Of a stretch of DNA of 64,000 nucleotides, positions 41,637-52,647 are shown piece by piece. The translations under genes and the position numbers were made by a program. Within the stretch, counting starts at the first letter, position 1. The number at the start of each line of letters is the position of its first letter. The DNA is from Macrostomum hystrix (lineage: Eukaryota > Platyhelminthes > Macrostomidae). The DNA is taken from the NCBI GenBank assembly GCA_950097015.1, contig CATNEN010000008.1, positions 310,001 through 374,000 of the forward strand, written 5' to 3'. Under the pieces are notes generated by a model. The model ran no database searches and was not told where the DNA came from. It was given only the letters and a program-made list of their open reading frames with translations.

Positions 41637-43251
41637 CTAGGCCCCGGCTCGGAAAATCATCACTGCCAGCTGGTTGCACTGGATGTAGCCAAATGAGCCC
41701 TTCTCGTGGGTCACGTAGCTGGAATGAATTGTTTATTCAACGAAGTTACATTGTGACAATGTGCGGCATATCGTACTCGGACTGCTTACTGTAAGTAGGG
41801 GCTTGGGGCATGTCGTACTGGCCCCTTGAGGGCCAACCCCCCCCCCCAAGACAAAGTGAGAGTGTCACACTGCCTGACAATTGAAAAGTAAACGCTGATA
41901 GTTGGCGGGTTAGAGATAGATGATTGTTGATTTAGAATTTCTTGAAACAAATTTCAAAAGCGACTTTCACCTTGAGAATGACTTGCCGACAACCACCTGC
42001 CAGGTTGGCGCGAAGATTGCGTCGAGTTGGTTCTTCAGCTCTCTGGTGAGGCTGTCCGCTTCCGGGTGGGTCTCCGCCACCTAGGAAATGAAAAATTTTG
42101 ACAGCTTTTGTCTTATAAATGCTTAACAATGTGGACAGCGACTATGACTGATTGAGTACAGCGACTATGACTGATTGAGTACAGCAACTATGACTGATTG
42201 AGTACAGCGACTATGACTGATTGAGTACAGCGACTATGACTGATTGAGTACAGCGACTATGACAGATTGAGTACAGCGACTATGACTGATTGAGTACAGC
42301 GACTATGACCGATTGAGTACAGTGACTATGACTGATTGAGTACAGCGACTATGACTGATTGAGTACAGCGACTATGACTGATTGAGTACAGCGACTATGA
42401 CTGATTGAGTACAGCGACTATGACTGATTGAGTACAGCGACTATGACTGATTGAGTACAGCGACTATGACCGACTGAGGACAGTGAGTATGACTAACTGT
42501 GGACAGTGAGTATAGCTTATTTAGGACAACTTCTATGACCGATTTAGGATAGCGACTATGACCGATTAAGTACAGCGTCTATGACTGATTGAGTACAGCA
42601 AATATGACTGATTAAGTACAGCGTCTATGACTGATTGAGTACAGTGACTATGACTGATTGAGTACAGCGACTATGACTGATTGAGTACAGCGACTATGAC
42701 TGATTGAGTACAGCGACTATGACTGATTGAGTACAGCGACTATGACTGATTGAGTACAGTGACTATGACTGATTGAGTACAGCGACTATGACTGATTGAG
42801 TACAGCAACTATGACTGATTGAGTACAGCGACTATGACTGATTGAGTACAGCGACTATGACTGATTGAGTACAGCGACTATGACTGATTGAGTACAGCGA
42901 CTATGACTGATTGAGTACAGCGACTATGACTGATTGAGTACAGCGACTATGACTGATTGAGTACAGCGAGTATGACTGATTGAGTACAGCGACTATGACT
43001 GATTGAGTACAGCGACTATGACTGATTGAGTACAGCGACTATGACTGATTGAGTACAGCGACTATGACTGATTGAGTACAGCGACTATGGCCGATTGAGG
43101 TCATCAGCTATATCTATGACCAATAGATCAGCAGTTTTATGATCAGAGCACAGGTAGGTGCGTCACTCACCATAGCAACAGTCTCCAAGATGCCGCTGCG
43201 AAACTCCTCAGCAATGTCGCCTCGCTGCCACTGAACCCGCACAGTTGTCAT
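41637..43251 (-). CDS. LC8-type dynein light chain-like protein (three small exons)
   Basis: Exons on the complement are 43251-43171, 42080-41971 and 41718-41637 (donors ATG|GTGAGT and AAG|GTGAAA; phases 0 and 2), giving 90 residues; DYNLL1 is 89. LC8 proteins are dimeric hubs of dynein complexes. The middle exon has L-T-R-E-L-K-N-Q-L-D-A-I-F-A-P-T-W-Q-V-V, corresponding to the I-K-K-E-F-D-K-K-Y-N-P-T-W-H-C-I of LC8. The last has S-Y-V-T-H-E-K-G-S-F-G-Y-I, then Q-L-A-V-M-I-F-R-A-G, corresponding to S-Y-V-T-H-E-T-K-H-F and Q-V-A-I-L-L-F-K-S-G. It is clearly divergent from the nearly invariant cytoplasmic LC8 (the key H-F-I-Y-F-Y strand is S-F-G-Y-I-Q), so an axonemal or lineage-specific paralogue is likelier. 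Intron 1 is almost all 23-bp array; intron 2 holds a SINE fragment. Confidence 0.85.
41796..41885 (+). mobile_element. SINE family A fragment
   Basis: Body fragment: GGGGCTTGGGGCATGTCGT to AGTGTCACACTGCCTGAC, with a C-run in place of the usual CTCCAAGGC. In LC8-like intron 2. Confidence 0.65.
42136..43100. repeat. 23-bp minisatellite in LC8-like intron 1
   Basis: About 41 units of core GACTATGACTGATTGAGTAC plus AGC. A more divergent block lies at 42475-42600 (GGACAGTGAGTATG). Confidence 0.97.
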
Positions 43252-43747
43252 GCCAACGTTGGCAATTTAAAGAATTTCTCGAAAGATTTAAATTAGTCTC
43301 GCAGTTTCTGTTGTTAGGTGCTCAAATTAATATAGAAAAAATACATGTCCGAGCAGCGAAGACCCTAGAGTGAGTAGCGAGTGTTTGCTCAGTTATGAAC
43401 CGTGAGTCGTGCAGATGGCCCTAGATTAGACTCAGCAAAGCAAACTCCGTGTTTGCATTTTCTCCGCTTTCTTTGGCGCCAATCAAATTCTGGCACTGAG
43501 CTCGACCCGGTCCGGCAAAAGACTGGGGGCACTCACCACCCAGGTCACACTTTCTCACCGGGGCGAGAGCGTGGTTTGGGATGCGACTAGATTGAAGTAA
43601 TTATCGATTTAAAGTGTGAATTGGTGAATTGGAGATAGTTTAAATAGTGTCACTTTCGGAATAGCAAATGATCAGCCATTGGTTGTTATCAGATGAATGT
43701 TTTACCTTTATTAACCATATTTACCAATAGCCATCAACTTCTCACCT
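43252..43747. other. Upstream DNA of the LC8-like gene
   Basis: Unique sequence, no gene recognised. Presumed promoter region. Confidence 0.5.
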
Positions 43748-44470
43748 TGCCTGACCCTCCCTCACCCTGACCCTCCCTCACCCTGACCCTCCCTCACCCT
43801 GACCCTCCCTCACCCTGACCCTCCCTCACCCTGACCCTCCCTCACCCTGACCCTCCCTCACCCTGACCCTCCCTCACCCTGACCCTCCCTCACCCTGACC
43901 CTCCCTCACCCTGACCCTCCCTCACCCTGACCCTCCCTCACCCTGACCCTCCCTCACCCTGACCCTCCCTCACCCTGACCCTTCCTCACCCTGACCCTCC
44001 CTCACCCTGACCCTCCCTCACCCTGACCCTCCCTCACCCTGACCCTCCCTCACCCTGACCCTCCCTCACCCTGACCCTCCCTCACCCTGACCCTCCCTCA
44101 CCCTGACCCTCCCTCACCCTGACCCTCCCTCACCCTGACCCTCTCTCCCTCTCCCCGACCCTCTTACCCTTTCCCTGAACCTCTCTCCCTCTCCCCGACC
44201 CGACCCGCTTACCCTTTCCCTGACCTTCTCTCCCTCTCCCTCTCCCCGACCCGCTTACCCTTTCCCTGACCCTCTCTCAATGACCCCCTCTCACTGACCC
44301 TGACCCTCCCTCTCCCTGACCCTCTCTCTCAATGACCCCCTCTCACTGACTCTCCCTCACCCTCTCTCCCTGACCCTCTTACCCTTCCCTGACCCTCTTA
44401 CCCTTCCCTGACACTCTCACCCTCTCCCTGACACTTTGTCTCCCTGACCATCCCTCTCCGACCCTTTCCC
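43748..44470. repeat. 16-bp pyrimidine-rich minisatellite
   Basis: To 44140, about 25 near-perfect units of CCCTGACCCTCCCTCA. Beyond that it decays into CTCTCCCTCTCCCCGACC-type sequence up to 44470. One strand is almost purely pyrimidine, which could favour triplex structure. Confidence 0.95.
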
Positions 44471-44859
44471 CTTGCCTTCCCGCAGAAGTTGTTGTGTTGT
44501 TATCAGCAAATTGAAACGAGTCTCAAGTTATCAATCTCAATATTTAGTCTGCTTGCTATTGACAGAAAGCAAATATGTTTAAGGTTCTCTTTGCTCCGGT
44601 CATTACTGAACACCCAGTCACCTTACTCACCAGTCAGCTTGCATATCAACTCAGCAGTGAGTTGTGAGTTTGCTGAGTTCGATTCTCTAGTCCACAGCAT
44701 CTGTGGCGGCTCTCAGATTCATAGCGGAAGTTTTCTTAAACAACTTCTATTTGACTTCGACATTCTCTTTTAGGAGAACCAACACAGTGCCACTGAACTA
44801 ACTTAAATAATGCTACTTAGCTCTACACAACAAAGCGTGACAAAGGTAGGGTGAGGGAT
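44471..44859. other. Unique spacer between arrays
   Basis: About 390 bp without repeats or a recognised gene. Confidence 0.5.
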
Positions 44860-45270
44860 CGGAAGGGCGAGGGATTGGATGGGCGAAGGATTGGAAGGGC
44901 GAGAAATTGTAACGGCGAAGGTTTGGAAGGGCGAAGGGTTGGAAGGTGAAGGGTTGGAACGGCGAAGGGTTGGAACGGCGAAGGGTTGGAAGGGCGAAGG
45001 GTTGGAAGGGCGAAGGGTTGGAAGGGCGAAGGGTTGGAAGGGCGAAGGGTTGGAAGGGCGAAGGGTTGGAAGGGCGAAGGGTTGGAAGGGCGAAGGTTTG
45101 GAAGGGCGAAGGGTTGGAAGGGCGAAGGGTTGGAAGGGCGAAGGTTTGGAAGGGCGAAGGTTTGGAAGGGCGAAGGGTTGGAAGGGCGAAGGGTTGGAAG
45201 GGCGAAGGGTTGGAAGGGCGAAGGGTTGGAAGGGCGAAGGGTTGGAAGGGCGAAGGGTTGGAAGGGCGAA
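44860..45270. repeat. 16-bp minisatellite GAAGGGTTGGAAGGGC
   Basis: About 26 units, with TTTGG for GTTGG in several. The same basic unit, with two changes, forms the large array inside the G-alpha intron at 46880-48415. Confidence 0.97.
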
Positions 45271-45591
45271 TAATGAAGGATGGGTTTGAGGCCACTTTGC
45301 TGAAGAAAGTATTTTTAAGTATTTTTAAGTTTTCCTTTTTCTGCTTCTATATGAATCATTCGGCAGAAAAAAGACTAATAAATTGTCCAGTTGTTGGGAA
45401 CATTGTCAGTTTTCTGGGTCAGAAAACTTTTTCAGAAATCTGAAACATTCTGCGTGTAGCTCGTATTTCATGCACTGAGGTTAGCATTTGGTACGCTGAT
45501 AGCATTTTGACTTCGGCTTGTTACTAAGCTCTCAAATATTTTAACGCGTGAAATACAAAGCAAAGCAAGATTATAAAATAACGATTGGCTG
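45271..45591. other. Unique spacer between arrays
   Basis: About 320 bp. No gene or repeat is recognised. Confidence 0.5.
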
Positions 45592-46010
45592 AGATTGGGA
45601 GTGACAGAGAGTGACAGAGAGTGACAGAGAGTGACAGAGAGTGACAGAGAGTGACAGAGAGTGACAGAGAGTGACAGAGAGTGACAGAGAGTGACAGAGA
45701 GCGACAGAGAGTGACAATGAGTGACAGAGAGTGACAGAGAGTGACAGAGAGCGACAGAGAGTGACAGAGAGTGACAGAGAGTGACAGAGAGTGACAGAGA
45801 GTGACAGAGAGTGACAGAGAGTGACAGAGAGCGACAGAGAGTGACAATGAGTGACAGAGAGTGACAGAGAGTGACAGAGAGCGACAGAGAGTGACAGAGA
45901 GTGACAGAGAGCGACAGAGAGCGACAGAGAGTGACAATGAGTGACAGAGAGTGACAGAGAGCGACAGAGAGCGACAGAGAGCGACAGAGAGTGACAAAGA
46001 GTGACAGAAA
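45592..46010. repeat. 10-bp minisatellite GTGACAGAGA
   Basis: About 42 units. GCGACAGAGA and GTGACAATGA variants recur in a pattern that suggests block duplication (GCGACAGAGA then GTGACAATGA appears three times). Confidence 0.97.
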
Positions 46011-46351
46011 ATATTTTGTGTGAAGAAAAGCATGCAAGAGGTAGGCTCTGGCGGAGTGACAGATATTTTGGTGAGTACAGGGCAGTAAAAAATAATTTTT
46101 TTCTTTTATCAGCGACGTTATGCAAAAAAACAGAAAATATTGCAGCTTTGTCTAGATCTTGTTTTCAAACGTACCCGACTCTGAGAACAAGCCAAACAGG
46201 CACGCTAAAAAGAATATCGTGCTCAATGTAGTGTGTGCTCAACCATTCTGTAACCCGTTGAGTAGATTTCATAGTAGTTGTCAATCAATGACCAATCAAT
46301 GTCAAAGCAATAAAGCCATAGAAACTACGAGCGTAGTTCTATAGGCCGCTG
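46011..46351. other. 3' flank of the G-alpha gene
   Basis: About 340 bp with no gene recognised. The minus-strand G-alpha 3' untranslated region is expected here. Confidence 0.5.
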
Positions 46352-49074
46352 TCAGAACAGGCCGCAGTCCTTCAGGTTGTTCTTAATGATGATGTCGATG
46401 ACAGCGTCGAACACCACCTTGATGTTGTTGGTGTCTGTGGCGCAAGTGAAATGTGTGTAGATTGTCTTCGTAGCCTTGCGCTTGTTCAAGTCCTCAAACT
46501 TCATTCGAATGTACTGGCTGGCCTCTTCGTAATTGTCCGCGCCCGGGTACTCGTCGAAGCAGATGGTCAATGGAGCTCCTCTTGATCTTCTCCTCGAAGA
46601 GGTCGCGCTTGTTCAGGAACAAGATGATGGAGGTGTTGACGAACCACTGCGAGTTGCAGATTGACTCAAACAGTCGCATAGACTCAGTGCATCCGGTTCG
46701 TAGTCTGGTCTTCAACCAGTTTGAGATCGTACTCAGACATGGCGACTAGGAATAGGATAGCCGTGACGCCTTCGAAGCAGTGCATCCACTTCTTGCGCTC
46801 CGAGCGCTGGCCGCCTGCGGATAGGCGAGGGCGAGGTGTGAGAGAGATGGCGAATGCCGAATATCAACGCGAAGGACTGGATGGCTGAGGGGTTGGAATG
46901 GTGAAAGGCCAGAGAAGGCAATGGATTTCGATGGCGATGGATTGGAATGGCGAAGGATTGGGAGGGCGAAGGAATAGAAGGGGCGAAGGATTGGGAGGGC
47001 GAAGGAATAGAAGGGCGAAGTATTGGAAGGGCGAAGGATTGGTAGGGCGAAGAATTGGAAGGGCGAGGAATTGTGAGGGCGAAGGATTGGGATGGCGAAG
47101 GATTGGGAGGGCGAAGGATTGGGAGGGCGAAGGAATAGAAGGGCGAAGTATTGGAAGGGCGAAGGATTGGGAGGGCGAAGAATTTGAAGGGCGAGGAATT
47201 GAGAGGGCGAAGGATTGGGAGGGCGAAGAATTTGAAGGGCGAGGAATTGAGAGGGCGAAGGATTGGGAGGGCGAAGGATTGGGAGGGCGAAGGATTGGGA
47301 GGGCGAAGGATTGGGAGGGCGAAGGATTGGGAGGGCGAAGGATTGGGAGGGCGAAGGATTGGGAGGGTGAAGGATTGGGAGGGTGAAGGATTGGGAGGGC
47401 GAAGGATTGGGAGGGCGAAGGATTGGGAGGGTGAAGGATTGGGAGGGCGAAGGATTGGGAGGGCGAAAGAATAGAAAGGCGAAGTATTGGAAGGGCGAAG
47501 GATTGGGAGGGCGAAGAATTGGAAGGGCGAGGAATTGGGAGGGCGAAGGATTGGGATGGCGAAGGATTGGGAGGGCGAAGGATTGGGAGGGCGAAGTATT
47601 GGAAGGGCGAAGGATTGGGAGGGCGAAGAATTTGAAGGGCGAGGAATTGAGAGGGAGAAGGATTGGGAGGGCGAAGGATTGGGAGGGCGAAGGATTGGGA
47701 GGGCGAAAGATTGGGAGGGCGAAGGATTGGGAGGGCGAAGGATTGGGAGGGCAAAGGATTGGGAGGGTGAAGGATTGGGAGGGTGAAGGATTGGGAGGGC
47801 GAAGGATTGGTAGGGCGAAGGATTGGGAGGGCGAAGGATTGGGAGGGCGAAGGATTGAGAGGGTGAAGGATTGGGAGGGTGAAGGATTGGGAGGGCGAAG
47901 GATTGGTAGGGTGAAGGATTGGGAGGGCGAAAGAATAGAAAGGCGAAGTATTGGAAGGGCGAAGGATTGAGAGGGCGAAAGAATAGAAAGGCGAAGTATT
48001 GGAAGGGCGAAGGATTGGGAGGGCGAAGAATTGGAAGGGCGAGGAATTGGGAGGGCGAAGGATTGGGAGGGCGAAGGATTGAGAGGGCGAAGGAATAGAA
48101 GGGCGAAGTATTGGAAGGGCGAAGGATTGGGAGGGTGAAGGATTGGGAGGGCGAAGGAATAGAAGGGCGAAGGATTGGGAGGGCGAAGAATTTGAAGGGC
48201 GAAGGATTGGGAGGGCGAAGGATTGGGATGGCGAAGGATTGGGAGGTCGAAGAATTGGAAGGGCGAAGGATTGGGAGGGCGAAGAATTTGAAGGGCGAAG
48301 GATTGGGAGGGCGAAGGAATAGAAGGGCGAAGTATTGGAAGGGCGAAGGATTGGGAGGGCGAAGAATTTGAAGGGCGAAGGATTGGGACGGCGAAGGATT
48401 GGGACGGCGAAGGACGGCTAAATGTGCTATATTTTGCTCCTGGTTCAATGTTCAAAGCCTTTCATCTCACCGACATCGTAGACTTTAAAGTCCAAATCTT
48501 TGAAGTGAAAGTGCGTCTCCACAATGCCGGTGGTCTTAACCCGGCTCCTGAGCACATCCTGCTCAGTTGGCAGGTAGCCCGGAGCGGCCAGGCGGTCGAG
48601 CGAGTCCAGGTAGTAACCAGCCGAGTCGTTCAGCTGGTACTCCTTGGCCCTGGCGAAGCACTCCTTCACCGTCGGCTCCTCCCATAGGCGGCGCAGGGCG
48701 GCCACCAGCTCGGTCGGGAAGTCGCCCTCCTCAGCAGATTTGATGTATCCACTGACTGTCTTGGCGTCGGATTTGACAGCCTCGCTGGTCTCGATGCCCA
48801 GTGTGTCCAGCGCCTGCAGTATAGTTGCCATGCTCTGCACTGTATTGGCGTACACAATGGCCACGTACTCCTTGCGCTCCTCCTCCGAATAGCCTTTGCC
48901 GTGAATGATAGTCATCTGCTTCAAGATGGTGCTCTTGCCGCACTCGCCTGCGCCCAGGAGCAACAGTTTCACCTCCTTCATCGACTTCTCGGCGTCGGCT
49001 CGCAGCTGGCGCTCAATCTGGCGATTCTTGTTGTCCTGGTTCTTGTCCACCGGGGCACTGTTGGCGCAACCCAT
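46352..49074 (-). CDS. GNAI: G-protein alpha subunit, Gi class, with two 1-nt insertions
   Basis: Exon 1 is 49074-48471 and exon 2 is 46814-46352 (complement; donor GTCG|GTGAGA, acceptor CCGCAG, phase 1). G-alpha-i subunits are membrane-anchored GTPases that couple receptors to adenylyl cyclase inhibition. Seen: M-G-C-A-N-S start (myristoylation and palmitoylation), P-loop G-A-G-E-C-G-K-S-T, switch I R-V-K-T-T-G, switch [24 protein letters not shown], and the C-terminal N-N-L-K-D-C-G-L-F with the pertussis-toxin-type Cys. Two single-base insertions shift the frame: plus-strand A at 46686 (after N-R-M-H) and A at about 46574 (before the L-T-I-C block). Ignoring both, the protein is full length. 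The P-loop Cys replaces a nearly invariant Ser. It is either a recent pseudogene or paralogue, or has assembly errors. A TTTTCTTAG acceptor-like site lies 21 nt before the ATG. Confidence 0.85.
46880..48415. repeat. 16-bp minisatellite GAAGGATTGGGAGGGC in the G-alpha intron
   Basis: About 95 units. Variants (GAAGAATTTGAAGGGC, GAGGAATTGAGAGGGC, GAAGTATTGGAAGGGC, GAAGGAATAGAAGGGC) occur in recurring strings, that is, higher-order blocks. It fills almost the whole 1.66-kb intron. Open frames of over 560 codons across it are artefacts of the period (16 codons = 3 units). Confidence 0.97.
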
Positions 49075-49666
49075 TGCTGCTGCTCTCTCTGCTGGCTAAG
49101 AAAACTGGGAAGCAAACTGCAGGAATTGGCGCGCTCGGCTGTCGCCTGTTTTCCCATTTTGTTCCCGAGCGTCTCCCCTCTCCACTGCCTCCAAACCTCC
49201 TCGGCGACTGCTCTCGGCCAATCAGGCGTCACTCTAAAAATATTGGCTGGCCTTAGCGAGGAGGGAAGAAATGAAAGGAGGGAGAATAACAAGCTTGGTT
49301 CTCAGCAATTGTGTGATAGCGTTCCTGGTCTTGAATTAGGAAGGTGTCTGACTGACGGAGACTTGCGTTTTTAATGAAACACCTACGCATTTCTTTGAAT
49401 AAATTCAAGGTCAACCCACGGACCTTTCTTTGGTCTCGCTATTGATTGGATTTTTTTATTTGGCCATGTATACGAAGTAAAACTTAAATATCGGTGATTA
49501 AGTTCCATGAAAGCAAATTTTCTTGCGCTATCAAACGACTTTCTAGAATATACAAAACTTTTTGACAATATTTGATGAGCTTTAATTAGATGAGCCTCTT
49601 GATTTTTTACAAGCTTGTGGATAAGTTTGTTCAAAAAACAAGTTCCTCCTCACTACTCCGTACTGT
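49075..49666. other. Upstream region of G-alpha
   Basis: Promoter and leader region with no gene recognised. Contains CTCTCTCT-type sequence next to the ATG and A/T-rich DNA beyond 49380. Confidence 0.5.
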
Positions 49667-50547
49667 GATTGGCTGTTGGCCGATTCTCTATCTGATAACC
49701 CTCACGCCACGCTCTAGCCCTCGTTGACTCTCTGATTGGCTGTTGGCCGATTCTCTATCCGATAACCCTTAAGTCACGCTCTAGCCCTCGTTGACTCTCT
49801 GATTGGCTGTTGGCCGATTCTCTATCCGATAACCCTCACGCCACGCTCTAGCCCTCGTTGACTCTCTGATTGGCTGTTGGCCGATTCTCTATCCGATAAC
49901 CCTTAAGTCACGCTCTAGCCCTCGTTGACTCTCTGATTGGCTGTTGGTCGATTCTCTATCTGATAACCCTCACGCCACGCTCTAGCCCTCGTTGACTCTC
50001 TGATTGGCTGTTGGCCGATTCTCTATCCGATAACCCTCAAGTCACGCTCTAGCCCTCGTTGACTCTCTGATTGGCTGTTGGCCGATTCTCTATCTGATAA
50101 CCCTCACGCCACGCTCTAGCCCTCGTTGACTCTCTGATTGGCTGTTGGCCGATTCTCTATCCGATAACCCTTAAGTCACGCTCTAGCCCTCGTTGACTCT
50201 CTGATTGGCTGTTGGCCGATTCTCTATCCGATAACCCTCACGCCACGCTCTAGCCCTCGTTGACTCTCTGATTGGCTGTTGGCCGATTCTCTATCCGATA
50301 ACCCTGACGCCACGCTCCAGCCCTCGTTGACTCTCTGATTGGCTGTTGGCCGATTCTCTATCCGATAACCCTCACGCCACGCTCTAGCCCTCGTTGACTC
50401 TCTGATTGGCTGTTGGCCGATTCTCTATCCGATAACCCTCAAGTCACGCTCTAGCCCTCGTTGACTCTCTGATTGGCTGTTGGCCGATTCTCTATCTGAT
50501 AACCCTCACGTCACGCTCTAGCCCTCGTTGACTCTCTGATTGGCTGT
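49667..50547. repeat. 67-bp satellite with alternating unit types
   Basis: Thirteen exact 67-bp steps (49667 to 50538). Core GATTGGCTGTTGGCCGATTC, then CACGCTCTAGCCCTCG. The middle reads CTCACGCCACG in odd units and CTTAAGTCACG or CTCAAGTCACG in most even units, giving a 134-bp higher-order period that breaks near units 9-11. Confidence 0.97.
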
Positions 50548-50990
50548 ACAAAATTAAATATATGAAAGTCGAGACAATTTATCAAATCTGCTTTAAAACA
50601 AGTCAAGTCCAGGCCTAAAAACCAAGGCCGGAAAACATTGGAAGTATTAGATGTATTCTAGCGATTGCCAGTATTCTGTTCATAATTCGATAGATAAAAG
50701 AGATAAAACTTAGACAGTAAATATATGAGCACAGTTCAGTTTATTTACGAGAATATCAGCAGATTGAGTTGATAAGCCACCATATTAAAAGGTTATTACT
50801 CGTAGAAGAGATTCTAAACTCAAAAATAGAAATATTGATGAAACTACAGCAAAATAATGGAAGACGCAGTAACAAAAATGGAGAAAGTGATTTCATTTTT
50901 AAAAAATTAACGTTGCATAGTTAAATAGTAGTCGTTCAAACCAGTCCAGGGTTTGTTAATATTTGAAGTAAATTCTCAACAGCCGCCGCA
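50548..50990. other. 3' flank of B9D1
   Basis: Unique A/T-rich sequence, no gene recognised. Confidence 0.5.
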
Positions 50991-51608
50991 TCACAGAATG
51001 CCAGCTGAAGCAACCGCCCCTGTGCCATCCGAAGTCGTTGACTGATAGCCAAGGACGCGGAAATTTTTCAGACAGGTGTTAAACGATAGATTGACGTGAC
51101 CCAAACTGCACACCCGGGTCACCTGGCGACCCTGACCCTGACCTAGGATCTTGGGATCTGTGTAATGCGGCTGATCAGACTGTAGGAAGCCCTGGATAGC
51201 GCTGAATAGCGAGGAAGACTTTGGCGCAAACAATGGGACCCGCTTGACGCAACGGCCCGGCTGCATCGGCAGGTGGCAGACTGCGTAGCCGCGCACCACC
51301 TGCTTGCCCCAGATGTCGGTGCCCAGAGCGGTGATGACCACCTGCGGCCAGCCGTGCGGATTCGTCGCCTTCCAGGTGACGTCGATCGGCATGGCGAAGT
51401 GGTGCATGCCGCGGATATCGTCCGACTTGCTGGACAGCTGCGAGACGGCCTCCTCCAAGCCGAGGACCCGCTCCCAGTCCTCGCCGTGCACGAACTGGTA
51501 CATGAGGAAGATGAAGTCGTAGTGCGGAATCTCCACACTCTCGATCTGGCCGGAGGTGTTCAGTAGGAAGCTGCCGGCTGCTTCCGAGGCGCCCGCGGTG
51601 GCTGTCAT
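50991..51608 (-). CDS. B9D1: B9 domain-containing protein 1
   Basis: A single exon of 205 residues; human B9D1 has 204. B9D1 is a subunit of the MKS/B9 complex at the ciliary transition zone, the gate that controls which membrane proteins enter the cilium. The B9 domain (about 13-185) reads S-G-Q-I-E-S-V-E-I-P-H-Y-D, then G-L-E-E-A-V-S-Q-L-S-S-K-S, then P-I-D-V-T-W-K-A-T-N-P-H-G-W-P-Q, then V-V-R-G-Y, and Y-T-D-P-K-I-L-G-Q-G-Q-G-R-Q-V-T-R-V. All align to the family in order. The start at 51608 (M-T-A-T-A-G) is chosen because its distance to the domain matches B9D1. The frame is open further upstream through a tandem repeat, which is not expected to be coding. A CATTCCAG acceptor-like site lies 27 nt upstream. 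ANKRD45 and TTC6 follow upstream on the same strand. Confidence 0.95.
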   Translation of the reverse strand: MTATAGASEAAGSFLLNTSGQIESVEIPHYDFIFLMYQFVHGEDWERVLGLEEAVSQLSSKSDDIRGMHHFAMPIDVTWKATNPHGWPQVVITALGTDIWGKQVVRGYAVCHLPMQPGRCVKRVPLFAPKSSSLFSAIQGFLQSDQPHYTDPKILGQGQGRQVTRVCSLGHVNLSFNTCLKNFRVLGYQSTTSDGTGAVASAGIL

Positions 51609-51639
51609 GCTCTGGTCAGGCAGCCGACGATATCGCTGG

Positions 51640-52265
51640 AATGTGTGAAGATGGGAAAAGAGTCGAAACGGGAAGGCAGTGTCGAAATGGAAGGAGAAAG
51701 TGTCCAAAGAGAAGGAGAAGGCGTCGAAATTGAAAAATAAAGTGTCGAAAAAGAGATTGATGAAGAAGATGACGAAATGGAAGGAGTTGGTGTCCAAAAT
51801 ACGTGGAGAATGTGTCGAAATGGATTGAGAACATGACGAAATGGAAAGACAAGGTGGTGAAATAGATGAAGAAGGTGTCGAAATAGATGGAGAGGTTGTC
51901 GAAATAGATGGAGAATGTGTCGAAATAGATGGAGAATGTGTCAAAATGGAAGGAGAAAGTTTCTAAATTAAAGTAGAGTGTCGAAATCGATGGAAACTGT
52001 GTCGAAATGGATGGAGGCGTCGAAATGGATGGACAAACTGTTAAAATAGATGGAGAAGCTTTCGAAATTAAAGGAGATTGTGTCGAAATGAAAGGAGATT
52101 GTGTCGAAATTAAAGGAGATTGTGTCGAAATGAAAGGAGATTGTGTCGAAATTAAATGGAGATTGTTTCGAAATTAAAGCAGAAACTGTCGAAATTGAAC
52201 AAGGTATCGAATGGAAGGTGTCGAAATTGAGGATAAAGTGTCGAAATGAAAGGAGAAACTGTGTA
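51640..52265. repeat. Degenerate 18-21-bp repeats, GTCGAAATGGA type
   Basis: Core TGTCGAAATGGAAGGAGAA with many substitutions and length changes. Degenerate throughout, hence older than the neighbouring arrays. On the minus strand it reads as Ser/Thr/Phe/Ile-rich frames upstream of B9D1, which I regard as non-coding. Confidence 0.8.
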
Positions 52266-52647
52266 GACCACGCTTAGCAAATTTTTAAGAAGCACGAATC
52301 GGTTTGCTGAAGTCACTCTTTACTGGCAATAAATATCTTCAAGACTCACAATGGCTCTGAATGCAATACGCCTATTGTGGTATTTGTCAGAATAAAAATA
52401 AACAAAACAAAACAAACAGCTGTGTGAAAAACATTAGACTGTAAAAATATGTATTCTGAAATTTCCCCACTCCTAATAACCTCTTTGACATCATTTCGTT
52501 TTGCTTGACAACACTTTCAGCTTGTTTTTACACAGAAAAGGACAGCTCATGTTCAGGGAAAAAGATAGTAAAAACATAATTTAGTGAAAAAACGAAATAA
52601 ATTGTACCTCAATAACAAGTATTGTAGCACAGCAACACAAGTTTTCA
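52266..52647. other. Unique A/T-rich spacer
   Basis: No gene or repeat recognised. Confidence 0.5.

Noticed and set aside
43402-43590. Small plus-strand open frame upstream of the LC8-like gene
   Set aside because: Composition is not protein-like and no splice or start context supports it.
45468-46125. Minus-strand frames of repeated C-H-S-L-S-L-S-V-T-L that look like membrane segments
   Set aside because: Encoded only by the 10-bp GTGACAGAGA array; all three frames look alike.
46733-48455. Open frames of about 570 codons on the minus strand (Pro/Ser/Phe-rich)
   Set aside because: They run through the 16-bp array in the G-alpha intron. Three 16-bp units make 16 codons, so any stop-free unit gives long frames in several phases. 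No non-repeat coding sequence is attached.
51609-51944. N-terminal extension of B9D1 (Ser/Thr/Phe/Ile-rich)
   Set aside because: The frame continues into a degenerate tandem repeat. B9D1 proteins start about 13 residues before the B9 fold, which the ATG at 51608 matches.
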